Assembly: GCF_000526315.1 (NCBI RefSeq)
Contig: NZ_JAFV01000001.1
Coordinates: 1,674,001-1,738,000 of the forward strand
Length of the DNA stretch: 64,000 nucleotides
Direction of reading: 5' to 3'
From: Methylopila sp. 73B
GTDB taxonomy: Bacteria > Pseudomonadota > Alphaproteobacteria > Rhizobiales > Methylopilaceae
Under the pieces are notes generated by a model, which was not told where the DNA came from, did not search any database, and saw only the letters and a program-made list of their open reading frames with translations. Positions 16,804-25,492 of this stretch are shown here, in pieces. How positions within the stretch are numbered: the first letter of the stretch is position 1; the number at the start of each line of letters is the position of its first letter. A program made the translations under genes and the position numbers.

Positions 16804-18971
16804 GTTCCGACGACGAACGCGGCGCGCCCGACGCGGCCGTGAACGAGCCGCCGGCCCTGCCGCCCGAGCGCCCGATCGACATGCCGACCCAGCCGCTGAA
16901 GTCCTGGTCGAAGGCCGACGTGCGGCCGCTGGCGAACTCCGCCGGTTGGCGCACGCCGGTCGTCAGCCGCCTGTTCGTCGCGACCGCCGCGATCGCCGTC
17001 ACCGGCCTCGGCGTCTACCAGATGTACAAGGTGGTCGAGGTCGGCGGCGTTACGCTGCTCGAGTGGGCGCTGCTGATTCTGTTCGTGGTGAACTTCGCCT
17101 GGATCGCACTCGCCTTCGCGAGCTCGGTCGTCGGCCTGGTCGCCCTGTTCGGCCGCCCCGCGCTTAAGCAGCCGGGCCTGCCCGAGCGCCTGACCGCGCG
17201 CACGGCCGTGCTGATGCCGATCTACAACGAACAGCCGAGCCGCGTGTTCGGCGCCGTGGAGGCGGTGTTCGAGGACGTGAAGCGCCTCGGCTTCGCCGAC
17301 CACTTCGACTACTTCCTGCTGTCCGACACCACCGATCCCGACGTCTGGATCGCGGAGGAGCGCGCCTTCCTGCTGCTGCGCGAGGCGCTGGGGCCGGACG
17401 CACGGGTCTACTACCGCCACCGCGCCAAGAACCACCGCCGCAAGGCCGGCAACATCGAGGACTTCGTGACCCGCTGGGGCGGCGGGTACGAGCACATGCT
17501 GATCTTCGACGCGGACAGCCTGATGACCGGCCACGCGGTGATCGCGCTCGCCGCCGCGATGGAGGCCGATCCCGACGCCGGCATCATCCAGACGCTGCCG
17601 CTGGTCATCAACCGCAACACGCTGTTCGCGCGCCTCCAGCAGTTCGCGAGCCGGGTCTACGGCCCGATCATCGCCTCCGGCATCGCGGTCTGGTACGGCC
17701 GCGACGGCAACTACTGGGGCCACAACGCGATCATCCGCATGGAGGCCTTCGCCGGCGGCGCCGGGCTCCCCGACCTGCCGGGCAAGCCGCCCTTCGGCGG
17801 GCTGATCATGTCCCACGACTTCGTCGAGGCGGCGCTGATCCGGCGGAAAGGCTGGGCGGTCTACATGCTGCCGCAGCTCGAGGGCTCCTACGAGGAAAGC
17901 CCGCCGTCGCTGATCGACGTCGGCCAGCGCGACCGGCGCTGGTGCCAGGGCAACCTGCAGCACTCGGCCCTGCTCGGAACCCGCGGCCTGCACCCGCTGT
18001 CGCGCCATCACTTCCTTAACGGCATCTTCTCCTACCTCGCCTCGCCGTTCTGGATGTTCATGCTGCTCTGCGGCATCGCGCTCGCCCTGCAAGCCAACTT
18101 CATCCGGCCGGAGTACTTCACCGACGAGTTCTCGCTGTTCCCGGCCTGGCCGCGGTTCGACGCCGAACGCGCCCTCCAGCTGTTCGGCGCGACGATGGCG
18201 ATCCTGATCGCTCCGAAGCTCTTCGGCCTCGTCATCCACCTGATGGACGAACCCGCCCGGCGCGCCGGCGGCGGCTTCTTCCGCATCGTCGTCTCGTCGC
18301 TGATCGAGATCGTGATGTCGTCGCTGTTCGCGCCGATCATGATGCTGGTGCAATCCGGCTCGGTGTTCCAGATCCTGCTCGGCCGCGCCACGGGCTGGAA
18401 CCCGCAGCGCCGCGACGACGGCTCGATCCCCTTCATCGACATCGTCCGCCGTCATCGCTGGCACACGGCGCTCGGTGTCGTGACCCTGGTGACAGGCGCC
18501 GCGATCGCGCCCTCGCTGGTCGCCTGGATGTCGCCGACGATCGCCGGCCTGCTGCTCGCGATCCCGCTGTCCTGGGCCTCCGGCCACCTCGGCGCCGGCC
18601 TCGCGCTCAAGCGGCTCGGGCTGATGCTGATCCCGGAGGAGACCAACGTGCCGCCGATCGCGACGGCTGCGAAGGCGAGCGCCAAGCGCCTCGCCGAGGC
18701 CGGCGCCGACGAAGGCGACGGCCTCGTCGCGCTCCACGACGATCCCGACTTCTTCCGCGCGCACGAGCGCATGCTGCCGCCCGCGCCCCGCCGCGCCCGC
18801 GGCGTGATCGAGCCGGACCGGGTGATGGCGGCCGCGAAGCTCTCCGAGGCTGACCACCTTTCCGAGGCGATCGGCTGGCTGTCGCCCAAGGAGCGCAGCG
18901 TGGTGATGCAGGACCGCGCCCTGCTCGACCTGCTCGTGCGCCTTCCCGTCGAGGCGCCCGCCAACGCCTGA
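16791..18971 (+). CDS. opgH: Glucan glucosyltransferase H (OpgH/MdoH)
   Basis: Inner-membrane GT2 glycosyltransferase that polymerises the beta-glucan backbone from UDP-glucose and exports it to OpgG. 726 residues with two N-terminal membrane segments (about 60-115), a cytoplasmic GT2 domain with the metal-binding DAD of IFDADSLM and the processive QRDRRWCQGN motif, then several further membrane segments. Two in-frame starts are possible: 16791, or the ATG at 16800 that overlaps the opgG stop (ATGA). Both keep the protein intact. E. coli OpgH also links glucose supply to cell size; that role is untested here. Confidence 0.96.
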   Translation: MDSMSSDDERGAPDAAVNEPPALPPERPIDMPTQPLKSWSKADVRPLANSAGWRTPVVSRLFVATAAIAVTGLGVYQMYKVVEVGGVTLLEWALLILFVVNFAWIALAFASSVVGLVALFGRPALKQPGLPERLTARTAVLMPIYNEQPSRVFGAVEAVFEDVKRLGFADHFDYFLLSDTTDPDVWIAEERAFLLLREALGPDARVYYRHRAKNHRRKAGNIEDFVTRWGGGYEHMLIFDADSLMTGHAVIALAAAMEADPDAGIIQTLPLVINRNTLFARLQQFASRVYGPIIASGIAVWYGRDGNYWGHNAIIRMEAFAGGAGLPDLPGKPPFGGLIMSHDFVEAALIRRKGWAVYMLPQLEGSYEESPPSLIDVGQRDRRWCQGNLQHSALLGTRGLHPLSRHHFLNGIFSYLASPFWMFMLLCGIALALQANFIRPEYFTDEFSLFPAWPRFDAERALQLFGATMAILIAPKLFGLVIHLMDEPARRAGGGFFRIVVSSLIEIVMSSLFAPIMMLVQSGSVFQILLGRATGWNPQRRDDGSIPFIDIVRRHRWHTALGVVTLVTGAAIAPSLVAWMSPTIAGLLLAIPLSWASGHLGAGLALKRLGLMLIPEETNVPPIATAAKASAKRLAEAGADEGDGLVALHDDPDFFRAHERMLPPAPRRARGVIEPDRVMAAAKLSEADHLSEAIGWLSPKERSVVMQDRALLDLLVRLPVEAPANA

Positions 18972-18998
18972 GCCGTCGCGCGACGTCGGCGCGGCGCC

Positions 18999-19916
18999 TT
19001 ATCCCGGAAGCTTGTCCGGACCGGTCCCGACGCGCTTGCCGCTCAAGGCCTCGAGCTGCAGCAACAGCGCCGAGTGGTCGTAGTTCGAGCCGCCGAGCCC
19101 GTCGCGCAGCTCGACGAAGCGGTCGCGCACGTCCTGCAGCAGCGGCAGCGTCACGCCCGCTTCCGCCGCGGCGTCGAGCGCGGTCTCGAGGTCCTTCACC
19201 TGCAGCCGCACCGGACCGCCGGGCACGAAGTTGCGCTCGACCATCCTGAGGCCATGCTCCTGCAGGATGCGGCTTTCGGCGAAGCCGCCGCGGATCGCCT
19301 CGCGCACGGCGCCGGCGTCGGCTCCGCCCGCGGAGGCCAGCAGCAGCGCCTCCGACACCGCGCCGATCGTCACCGCCACGATCACCTGGTTCGCGAGCTT
19401 CGACAGCTGGCCGGCGCCGGACGGCCCGACGCGGATGGCGCGACCCATAGGCGCGAACACCGGCTTGACCACGTCGAAGGTCTCCGCCGCGCCGCCGGCC
19501 ATGATGGCGAGCGTTCCCTCCGCCGCGCCGCGCGTGCCGCCGGAGACCGGCGCGTCGATATGCCGAAGGCCCATCTCGGCGAGCTTCAGCGCGTGCTCGC
19601 GGGCGACCGCCGGCGGGATCGAGCTCATGTCGATCACGACGCCGCCCGGTTTCAGCGCCGCGGCCGCGCCGTCCGGCCCGAACAGCACCTCGCCGACGAT
19701 CGCGCCGTTCTCCAGCATGGTGACGACGACGTCCGCCTTCGCCGCGGCGTCGGCGGCGGTCGCCGCCACCGTCGCGCCGTCGGCCGCCAGAGCTTCGGCC
19801 TTGGCGAGCGTGCGGTTCCAGGCGGTCACCGCGAAGCCCGTCCCCAGCAGGCGGCGCGCCATCGGCGCCCCCATGAGCCCGGTCCCGAGAAAGGCGATCG
19901 TCGGAACAGTTGTCAT
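18999..19916 (-). CDS. 3-hydroxyisobutyrate dehydrogenase / tartronate semialdehyde reductase-like protein
   Basis: A beta-hydroxyacid dehydrogenase of 305 residues. The Rossmann fold starts at once with AFLGTGLMGAPMA (8-20). The substrate-binding DAPVSGGTRGA motif is at 121-131. The catalytic lysine is K173 in GAGQLSKLANQ. The family includes MmsB, GarR and glyoxylate/succinic semialdehyde reductases, and the sequence alone does not tell which. It converges on opgH (27-base gap) and is divergent from the GH3 gene. An ATG at 19916 starts the protein directly at the nucleotide-binding fold. Confidence 0.9.
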   Translation of the reverse strand: MTTVPTIAFLGTGLMGAPMARRLLGTGFAVTAWNRTLAKAEALAADGATVAATAADAAAKADVVVTMLENGAIVGEVLFGPDGAAAALKPGGVVIDMSSIPPAVAREHALKLAEMGLRHIDAPVSGGTRGAAEGTLAIMAGGAAETFDVVKPVFAPMGRAIRVGPSGAGQLSKLANQVIVAVTIGAVSEALLLASAGGADAGAVREAIRGGFAESRILQEHGLRMVERNFVPGGPVRLQVKDLETALDAAAEAGVTLPLLQDVRDRFVELRDGLGGSNYDHSALLLQLEALSGKRVGTGPDKLPG

Positions 19917-20086
19917 GGCGTCGATCTTTCGTCGCGAGGATGCGGGCCGCGCGGTTATCGCCTCGCGGCCGGCCGGCGCGCAAGAGCGACCTGCGGCCCG
20001 TCGCCGCCCCCCGGTTCGCCATCGCGGCCGGATCGGCGATAGTGCCGGCCGCCCACCCTTCCCTTTCCCCACCACGGAACGGAACC

Positions 20087-22318
20087 ATGGACGCCCTTGC
20101 CCTGCTCCGCCCCCTCGGCGCTGCAGCCCTCGTCGCCGTCGCGCCTCTGGCGGCCTCCGCCCAGACCAGACCCGCCGAGCCCAGCGGGCGCGTCGAGGAA
20201 CTGCTCTCGAAGATGACGCTCGAGGAGAAGATCGGGCAGCTGAACATGGTTTCGATCGTGCCCAACGTGGAGCCGGGCTACGACCGGATCGTGAAGGGCA
20301 TCGCCGCCGGATCGGTCGGCAGCGTCTACAACGTGCACGGCGCGGACGACACGCGCGCGTTCCAGAAGGAGGCGGTGGAGAACTCCCGCCTCAAGATCCC
20401 GCTGTTCCTCGCGCTCGACGTCATCCACGGCTACCGCACGATCTTCCCGACGCCCTTGGCGCAGGCCGCGAGCTGGGACCTCGCCGCCATGGAGAAGGCC
20501 GAGCGCGTCGCCGCGCGCGAGGCCGCGGCCTCGGGCATCAACATGATCTTCGCCCCCATGCTCGACGTCAGCCGCGATCCGCGCTGGGGCCGCGGCGTGG
20601 AGGGGATCGGCGAGAGCGCCTGGCTCGGCGCGCGCATCGCCGAGGCGCGGGTGCGCGGCCTGCAGGGCTCGGACCTGAAGGACCGCGACAGCGTCGTCTC
20701 CTGCGCGAAGCATTTCGGCGCCAACGGGGCGGCCGCCGGCGGGCGCGACTACACCGCCTCCGACCTCTCCGACCGCGCGGTGCGCGAGATCTACATGCCG
20801 CCGTTCGAGGCCGCCGCGAAGGCCGGCGCGCGCTGCTTCATGGCGGCGCTGAACGCCAACGACGGCGTGCCGAGCGCCGCGAACAGCCACCTGATCGAGG
20901 AGGTGCTGCGCCACGACTGGGGCTTCGACGGGATCGTCACCAGCGATTTCCTCGCCGTGAACGAGATCGTCAACCACGGCGTCGCCGCGGACCAGGCGGA
21001 CGCGTCGCGGATCGCGATCAACGCCGGCACCGACGTCGACATGGAGAGCCAGGCCTATGTGAAGCGCCTGCCGGACCTCGTGCGCTCCAGCGCGGTCCCG
21101 CCCGCGCGGCTCGACGAGGCGGTGCGCCGGGTGCTGAAGCTGAAGGACGACCTCGGCCTGTTCGACGACCCCTACCGGGGCGCGACGCCCGAGGGCGAGA
21201 AGGCCGCGCTGCTGACCAAGGCCAACCGCGACGCCGCGCAGGACATCGCCGAGAAGTCGCTGGTGCTGCTCAAGAACGAGGGCGAGGTGCTGCCCTTCGC
21301 TCGGGATGTGAAGCGCGTCGGGCTGGTCGGCCCGCTGGCCGAGGGCCAGGCCGACACGCTCGGCCCCTGGGCCGCCCGGGGCGTGCCGACCGAGACCTCG
21401 ACGCTCGCCAAGGGCCTCGCCGAGCGCCTCGGCTCGTCCGCCGAGCTGACCGTGACGGCCGGCGGCTCGACCTTCGGCTCCAGCGACGACGAGGTCGCCG
21501 CAGCGGTCGAGACCGCCCGGCGCTCCGACGTCGTGGTGCTCGCCGTCGGCGAGCGCTTCAACCAGTCCGGCGAGGCCGCGAGCCGCGCGGAGCTCGGCCT
21601 GCCCGGCGATCAGGAGCGCTTGGTCCGGGCCGTGCTCGCCGTCGGAAAGCCCACCGCCGTCGTGGTGTTCGCCGGCCGTCCGCTCGTGCTGACGGACATC
21701 GCCGTGCGGGCGAAGGCGCTGCTCTACGCCTGGCAGCCGGGCACCATGGGCGGCCTCGCCATCGCCCGCACGCTGATGGGCGACGTCGCGCCCGTCGGCC
21801 GGCTGCCGATGACCTTCCCCCGCGCCGTCGGCCAGATCCCCACCACCCACGACCAGCGCCCGGGCGGCCGTCCGCCCGAGACGCCGGAGAAACCCTACAC
21901 CTCGAGCTACTCCGACGAGGGCCACGCCCCGCTCTACGCCTTCGGCTACGGTCTGACCTACACCTCGTTCCACTACGGCCCGCCGAAGCTCGACCGCGAC
22001 GCGATCAAGGACGGCGAGACCGCGACGGTCTCAGTGTCGATCCGCAACGTCGGCGAGCGGCCGGGCGTCGCCATGGCGCAGCTCTACCTCCGGCCGGAGG
22101 TCGCCGCCGTCTCGCAGCCCGCGAAGGTCCTGCGCGGCTTCGGCCGGGTGGAGCTCGCTCCGGGCGAGACCAAGACCGTGACGCTGCCGGTCTCGGTCGC
22201 CGACTTTTCCTACTGGCGCACGGCCTCGGACGTCGTCGCGACGCCCGGCCCGATCAGGATCATGACCGGCCCGAACGCCGGCGACACCCAGGACGCGACG
22301 CTCGCCTACAAGCCATAA
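20087..22318 (+). CDS. bglX: Secreted GH3 beta-glucosidase (BglX-like)
   Basis: Periplasmic glycoside hydrolase of family 3, 743 residues. A Sec signal peptide (about 1-26, ending LAASAQ) is followed by the TIM-barrel domain with DPRWGRG, the ALNANDGVPS segment and the nucleophile D287 in GIVTSDFLA. A second alpha/beta sandwich domain (about 410-620) and a C-terminal fibronectin-III-like domain (about 640-740, GFGRVELAPGET) complete the BglX layout. Its place about 1.1 kb behind opgGH suggests it may trim periplasmic beta-glucans, but this is inferred from location. Confidence 0.95.
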   Translation: MDALALLRPLGAAALVAVAPLAASAQTRPAEPSGRVEELLSKMTLEEKIGQLNMVSIVPNVEPGYDRIVKGIAAGSVGSVYNVHGADDTRAFQKEAVENSRLKIPLFLALDVIHGYRTIFPTPLAQAASWDLAAMEKAERVAAREAAASGINMIFAPMLDVSRDPRWGRGVEGIGESAWLGARIAEARVRGLQGSDLKDRDSVVSCAKHFGANGAAAGGRDYTASDLSDRAVREIYMPPFEAAAKAGARCFMAALNANDGVPSAANSHLIEEVLRHDWGFDGIVTSDFLAVNEIVNHGVAADQADASRIAINAGTDVDMESQAYVKRLPDLVRSSAVPPARLDEAVRRVLKLKDDLGLFDDPYRGATPEGEKAALLTKANRDAAQDIAEKSLVLLKNEGEVLPFARDVKRVGLVGPLAEGQADTLGPWAARGVPTETSTLAKGLAERLGSSAELTVTAGGSTFGSSDDEVAAAVETARRSDVVVLAVGERFNQSGEAASRAELGLPGDQERLVRAVLAVGKPTAVVVFAGRPLVLTDIAVRAKALLYAWQPGTMGGLAIARTLMGDVAPVGRLPMTFPRAVGQIPTTHDQRPGGRPPETPEKPYTSSYSDEGHAPLYAFGYGLTYTSFHYGPPKLDRDAIKDGETATVSVSIRNVGERPGVAMAQLYLRPEVAAVSQPAKVLRGFGRVELAPGETKTVTLPVSVADFSYWRTASDVVATPGPIRIMTGPNAGDTQDATLAYKP

Positions 22319-22348
22319 TGGCGGCCGCGACCGCCGGTCAGCGCCCGC

Positions 22349-22434
22349 CGTCATCCCCCCGGCTCGTCCGGGGGATCCACTTGCCCGCGTGCTTATCGAA
22401 CGGCTGGACGCCCCGGACGAGCCGGGGCATGACG
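22349..22434. repeat. REP-like palindromic element
   Basis: A near-perfect long inverted repeat: the left arm CGTCATCC...GGCTCGTCCGGGG is mirrored by CCCCGGACGAGCC...GCATGACG on the right, about 24 bases per arm around a spacer of about 37 bases. The pattern (GGCTCGTCCGGGGGATCCA) is a familiar intergenic repeat of Hyphomicrobiales. It lies just after the GH3 stop and before the converging usg stop, where it could act as a terminator or protect mRNA ends. Confidence 0.8.
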
Positions 22435-22475
22435 CGGAGGGTGTTAGCGTGACCTGAGCTCTACCCGGCCGCTCC

Positions 22476-22805
22476 TCAGTGCAGGCGGAACTCGGCCCGC
22501 ACCGGCTTGAGCTCCGCCGGGCCGATCAGCGCCTTGTGGCCGACGCGGACGGAGTGGAGCATGCCTTCCAGCTCCTTCCGCCACCACTCCAGGAAGCCGC
22601 GCAGCACGGGGTAGTTCGGCGCGTGGTCGTACTCCTGCCAGACGTAGGACTGGAGCAGCCCGGGGTGATCCGGCAGCCGGTAGAGGATTTCGGCCGTCGT
22701 CAGGCCGTAGCCTTCGAGCTGGCGCGCGAAATCGCTCTTGGTGGTCAGGGGTGAGGCTGGCGCGGCCGGCGCAATCCCGCCCGCTCTGTCGTCGTATCCG
22801 CTCAT
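22476..22805 (-). CDS. usg: Usg-family protein
   Basis: A 109-residue protein of the alphaproteobacterial usg family (TTAEILYRLPDHPGLLQSYVWQ and the WWRKELEG, VRVGHKALIGPAEL segments). The family is conserved and often lies near trp genes. Its function is not established. The ATG at 22805 has GGAG eight bases upstream; ATG 22817 would add four residues. The 300-base divergent region upstream is AT-rich for about 60 bases, as expected for a promoter. Confidence 0.88.
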   Translation of the reverse strand: MSGYDDRAGGIAPAAPASPLTTKSDFARQLEGYGLTTAEILYRLPDHPGLLQSYVWQEYDHAPNYPVLRGFLEWWRKELEGMLHSVRVGHKALIGPAELKPVRAEFRLH

Positions 22806-22859
22806 GTCGAACTCCATCGCCGAACGGCGCGGTTTGCCGACGCGCCGTCTCCCACGGAA

Positions 22860-23123
22860 GAGATTTTGCAAGACGTTACATCCCCATGACAATATCCAAA
22901 GGTTAACAATCTGCTAAAACGCAAATACTAGCAGCAAGTGGCGGTGAGTGCTAAGCGCGAATGCTTAAGCATGGGACAAGAGGACATGCGCGAGATCCGG
23001 TGGAAGGGGCGGCTCGTATCACGCGGAGCCGCGCCGGAGCGCCGACAGGAAGCGCGCCAGCATCCGCCCCCAGCCCCGAAGCGCTCGCGCCGAGGAGGGC
23101 TCTCGAAGGGAGACGTCGCCCCC
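22860..23123. other. Divergent intergenic region, AT-rich promoter zone
   Basis: Between usg (minus) and a secreted protein (plus). Bases 22868-22930 are clearly AT-rich (CCAAAGGTTAACAATCTGC near 22896) and are the likely promoter zone for one or both genes. An in-frame extension of the downstream gene reaching back to 22938 has no signal peptide and is rejected as coding. Confidence 0.45.
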
Positions 23124-23636
23124 ATGCGCACCGCCTATCTCGCCGTCGCAGCGCTGCTGTGCCTCGCCGCCGCTCCCGCCCGCAGCGCCTGTTTCGACGC
23201 CTGTTTCGGATCGAAGGTCGCCGCCGAGTCCGACGACATCGCCGTCAAGGACGCTGCGACCGCCTGCCGTCAGAGCTGCGACGCGGAGTCCCAGACGGCC
23301 CTGGACCGGCAGGGCTTCAGCGCGCAGGTGAAGTCCTGCCGCGCTCATCCGATCAGCCTCGAGGAGTTCCGCAAGGTGCGCGGCGCGAGCCCCTCCTATC
23401 GGGTTCAGTCCAACGTGTTCCTGTGGGACGTGACGAACCCGTTCCCGGACAAGGTGCTGACCAAGATCGAGGTCTCGACCCAGACCATGGAGCTGAACGA
23501 CCTCGCCTTCGTCGGCACAGGCCTCGTGCCGCCCTCCTCCACCGCCACCTTCGTGATCCCCGCCTTCTACGAGGGCTACCCCGCCGTTCGGTTTTCGGCG
23601 AAGGTCAGCGCCATCTGGGCCTGCGACCTGAAGTGA
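23124..23636 (+). CDS. Secreted cysteine-containing hypothetical protein
   Basis: A 170-residue protein with a Sec signal peptide (about 1-22, AAAPARS). The mature N-terminus has four cysteines in CFDACFG and CRQSCDAES, probably a disulfide-linked helical hairpin, and two further cysteines later (SCRAHP, WACDLK). The C-terminal part is beta-rich (about 90-170). I do not recognise the family. It is 34 bases upstream of a DUF488 gene on the same strand. A periplasmic binding or assembly role is possible but only a guess. Confidence 0.7.
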   Translation: MRTAYLAVAALLCLAAAPARSACFDACFGSKVAAESDDIAVKDAATACRQSCDAESQTALDRQGFSAQVKSCRAHPISLEEFRKVRGASPSYRVQSNVFLWDVTNPFPDKVLTKIEVSTQTMELNDLAFVGTGLVPPSSTATFVIPAFYEGYPAVRFSAKVSAIWACDLK

Positions 23637-23670
23637 TTTGGCCCCGAACGACCGGGCGACGGACGTTGTA

Positions 23671-24141
23671 ATGACCGAGCTTTTCACCATCGGATACGAA
23701 AGCGCGACGCCCTCGTCGCTCGCGGACGCCCTGGTCGAAGCGGGCGTGCAGACGCTGGTCGACGTCCGCGCGGTCGCGAACTCCCGCCGGCCGGGGTTTT
23801 CGAAGCGCGCGCTCGCGGCCGAGGTCGAGGAGCGCGGCCTGAGCTATCTGCACCTCCGCGCGCTCGGCACGCCGGCGGACGGCCGCGCGGCCGCCCGCTC
23901 CGGCCGCCACGCCGAGATGCGCCGCATCTTCGAAGCCCATCTCGTCACCGAGCCCGCCCAGGAGGAGCTCGCCGCCCTCACGGCGCTCGCGGCGACCGGG
24001 CGAAAGCTCTGCCTGCTCTGCTTCGAACGCGAGCCCGAGCATTGCCACCGCCTGATGATCGCCGAGCGCGTGGAGCAGCGCCTGCCCGACGTCGAGATTT
24101 CCCACATCCACCCGCTAACCGCGGCGTTTCTGGGCAGGTGA
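23671..24141 (+). CDS. DUF488 domain protein
   Basis: A 156-residue protein of the DUF488 family: FTIGYESATPSSLADAL at the N-terminus, the VDVRAVANSRRPGFSK core, and the LCFEREPEHCHR cysteine/histidine motif near residues 121-132. The fold is small alpha/beta, and family members have been proposed to act on nucleic acids or be redox proteins, without firm evidence. Starts 34 bases after the secreted protein gene and probably shares its transcript. Confidence 0.88.
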   Translation: MTELFTIGYESATPSSLADALVEAGVQTLVDVRAVANSRRPGFSKRALAAEVEERGLSYLHLRALGTPADGRAAARSGRHAEMRRIFEAHLVTEPAQEELAALTALAATGRKLCLLCFEREPEHCHRLMIAERVEQRLPDVEISHIHPLTAAFLGR

Positions 24142-24151
24142 GGCGGAGGGG

Positions 24152-24433
24152 TCAGGCCGCCTCGCCGATGCGCAGCTCCGTCCGGAGACCGATCACGTTC
24201 GCCATCGTGTAGAGCGTGTCGAGACTGAACAGATCGATCTTTCCACGCATCAGATCCGAGACGCGCGGCTGCGCGACGCCAAGCCTCTTGGCCGCTTCGG
24301 TCTGCGTCCAACGCTTGCGCCGGATGTGCGCCTCGATCGCCCCCATCAGTTCGGCCCGCACCTTCAGGGTCGCGGCCTCGGCGGGGTCGCTCTCGATCGC
24401 GTCCCACACGCTGGAAAACCGATAACCGCTCAT
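24152..24433 (-). CDS. XRE-family HTH regulator, HigA-type antitoxin-like
   Basis: A 93-residue protein with a helix-turn-helix at about 38-75 (WTQTEAAKRLGVAQPRVSDLMRGKIDLFSLDTL), the pattern of HigA2/XRE antitoxins that pair with a RelE/HigB-like toxin encoded immediately upstream. Here no toxin is found: the next gene upstream on this strand is a long AT-rich gene of unrelated type. So this looks like an orphan antitoxin or a solitary regulator. The ATG at 24433 has AGGAG about 7 bases upstream. Confidence 0.85.
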   Translation of the reverse strand: MSGYRFSSVWDAIESDPAEAATLKVRAELMGAIEAHIRRKRWTQTEAAKRLGVAQPRVSDLMRGKIDLFSLDTLYTMANVIGLRTELRIGEAA

Positions 24434-24551
24434 TCTCAAGCTCCTGCGTCAGCTCGCGATCCCTTTGACCGCTGTGCCTCTACAAATAACATCACACAGG
24501 ATTTGGCCGAATTGACTGAGATCCGCCAAGGTTTTGTGGAACGGCGTGCAT

Positions 24552-25382
24552 TTATGAGCAATCGACCAGCCGATTAAATTCAATTACTATATCAGATACA
24601 CATTTATACATATCAATTAAGAGCTCGAGGACCGGTGTAGATAGAATTACATTCATTTTACGCTCCACCTCATCACGTTTTAGAAACTCCTGTTCAAAAT
24701 ATATTGTAGGAAATAAAATGACCCCAGAATTCAGTATCTTAATGATATGTTCCGCACTTGGGAATTTACTTTTTGGAACCGAAAAAATAAAACCATCATC
24801 ATAATAACTATCAGTCTCGATGGCCCGGATCATCATCAGTCCAGTCAATTCACCGAGATTTATCTGTTCATTTAGGTCGCCATACGGATTTCCGCCAATG
24901 CCATTTGGCAGAGCGTTCTGCCGAGATAGGGGCGCCAGCGCCCAATGACGCCCGGATTTGGACAAATCACTAATTGCAAATAGTAGAGTATCTCCGTCTC
25001 CATAAGGCTTTAAGGTTTGAATGTAAGTTTTTACATCTTGAGATACATAGCGCAAATCCTTCGACTGAGAGCTCCAGTCTTTGTGCGATCGTGCAAAAGG
25101 AAATGCAGGGTCTTTTTTCACAAAATCAGGATGCGTTTTAGACGCAGAAAATACAGCAGCATCGAGGGTCGATTTTAGTTGATTTAGGACGATTTCGACT
25201 TCGATAAATATATCGTCGGGTATCTGATCGAATTTTATTTCTATGTCGTAATAATCATTGTATTCGCAATTCAACCTAAAGGGAGATGTGTTGGAATGGG
25301 CAAATTCACGAATTCGTCTTTCCAGCTTGCCGATACGGCTCTGTAAATCCGCAAGCTTAACTTGGGAAGCCCTAAAGCTCAT
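24552..25382 (-). CDS. AT-rich orphan hypothetical protein
   Basis: A 276-residue protein I do not recognise. It starts with a short coiled coil (about 5-28, LADLQSRIGKLERRIREF). Further on are an acidic stretch (EYNDYYDIEIKFDQIPDD), a helix with LNQLKSTLDAAVFSASKTHPDF, a conserved-looking RHWALAPLSRQNALPNG segment near 155-172, and a C-terminal helix. It has no signal peptide or membrane segment. Base composition is far below that of all neighbours (AAA, ATA, TTT codons are common), which indicates recent acquisition. Nothing flanking it is a transposase or integrase. Confidence 0.8.
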   Translation of the reverse strand: MSFRASQVKLADLQSRIGKLERRIREFAHSNTSPFRLNCEYNDYYDIEIKFDQIPDDIFIEVEIVLNQLKSTLDAAVFSASKTHPDFVKKDPAFPFARSHKDWSSQSKDLRYVSQDVKTYIQTLKPYGDGDTLLFAISDLSKSGRHWALAPLSRQNALPNGIGGNPYGDLNEQINLGELTGLMMIRAIETDSYYDDGFIFSVPKSKFPSAEHIIKILNSGVILFPTIYFEQEFLKRDEVERKMNVILSTPVLELLIDMYKCVSDIVIEFNRLVDCS

Positions 25383-25448
25383 TGCGTCCCTTATTGCCGG
25401 TCGAGCGAAAGCCCACGGAATCCAATCGGCTTTCGCACGCGTCCTATT

Positions 25449-25480
25449 TGCGGATTATACAAAAGCTTGTATAATCCGCA
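25449..25480. repeat. Perfect 14-bp inverted repeat
   Basis: TGCGGATTATACAA (25449-25462) is exactly mirrored by TTGTATAATCCGCA (25467-25480) around a 4-base loop AAGC. It lies 12 bases behind the photolyase stop and 66 bases before the AT-rich orphan gene. No T-run follows on either side, so it is an atypical terminator at best. It could mark the edge of the acquired segment or be an operator. Confidence 0.8.
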
Positions 25481-25492
25481 ACGTAGCGCCCC

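Noticed and set aside
22349-22434. Considered as part of a CRISPR array
   Set aside because: There is only one palindromic unit with unequal arms and no regularly spaced repeats or cas genes.
19231-22452. A plus-strand open frame of over 1000 codons overlapping the GH3 gene
   Set aside because: It is an out-of-frame shadow rich in Arg and Gly; the GH3 frame shows family motifs throughout.
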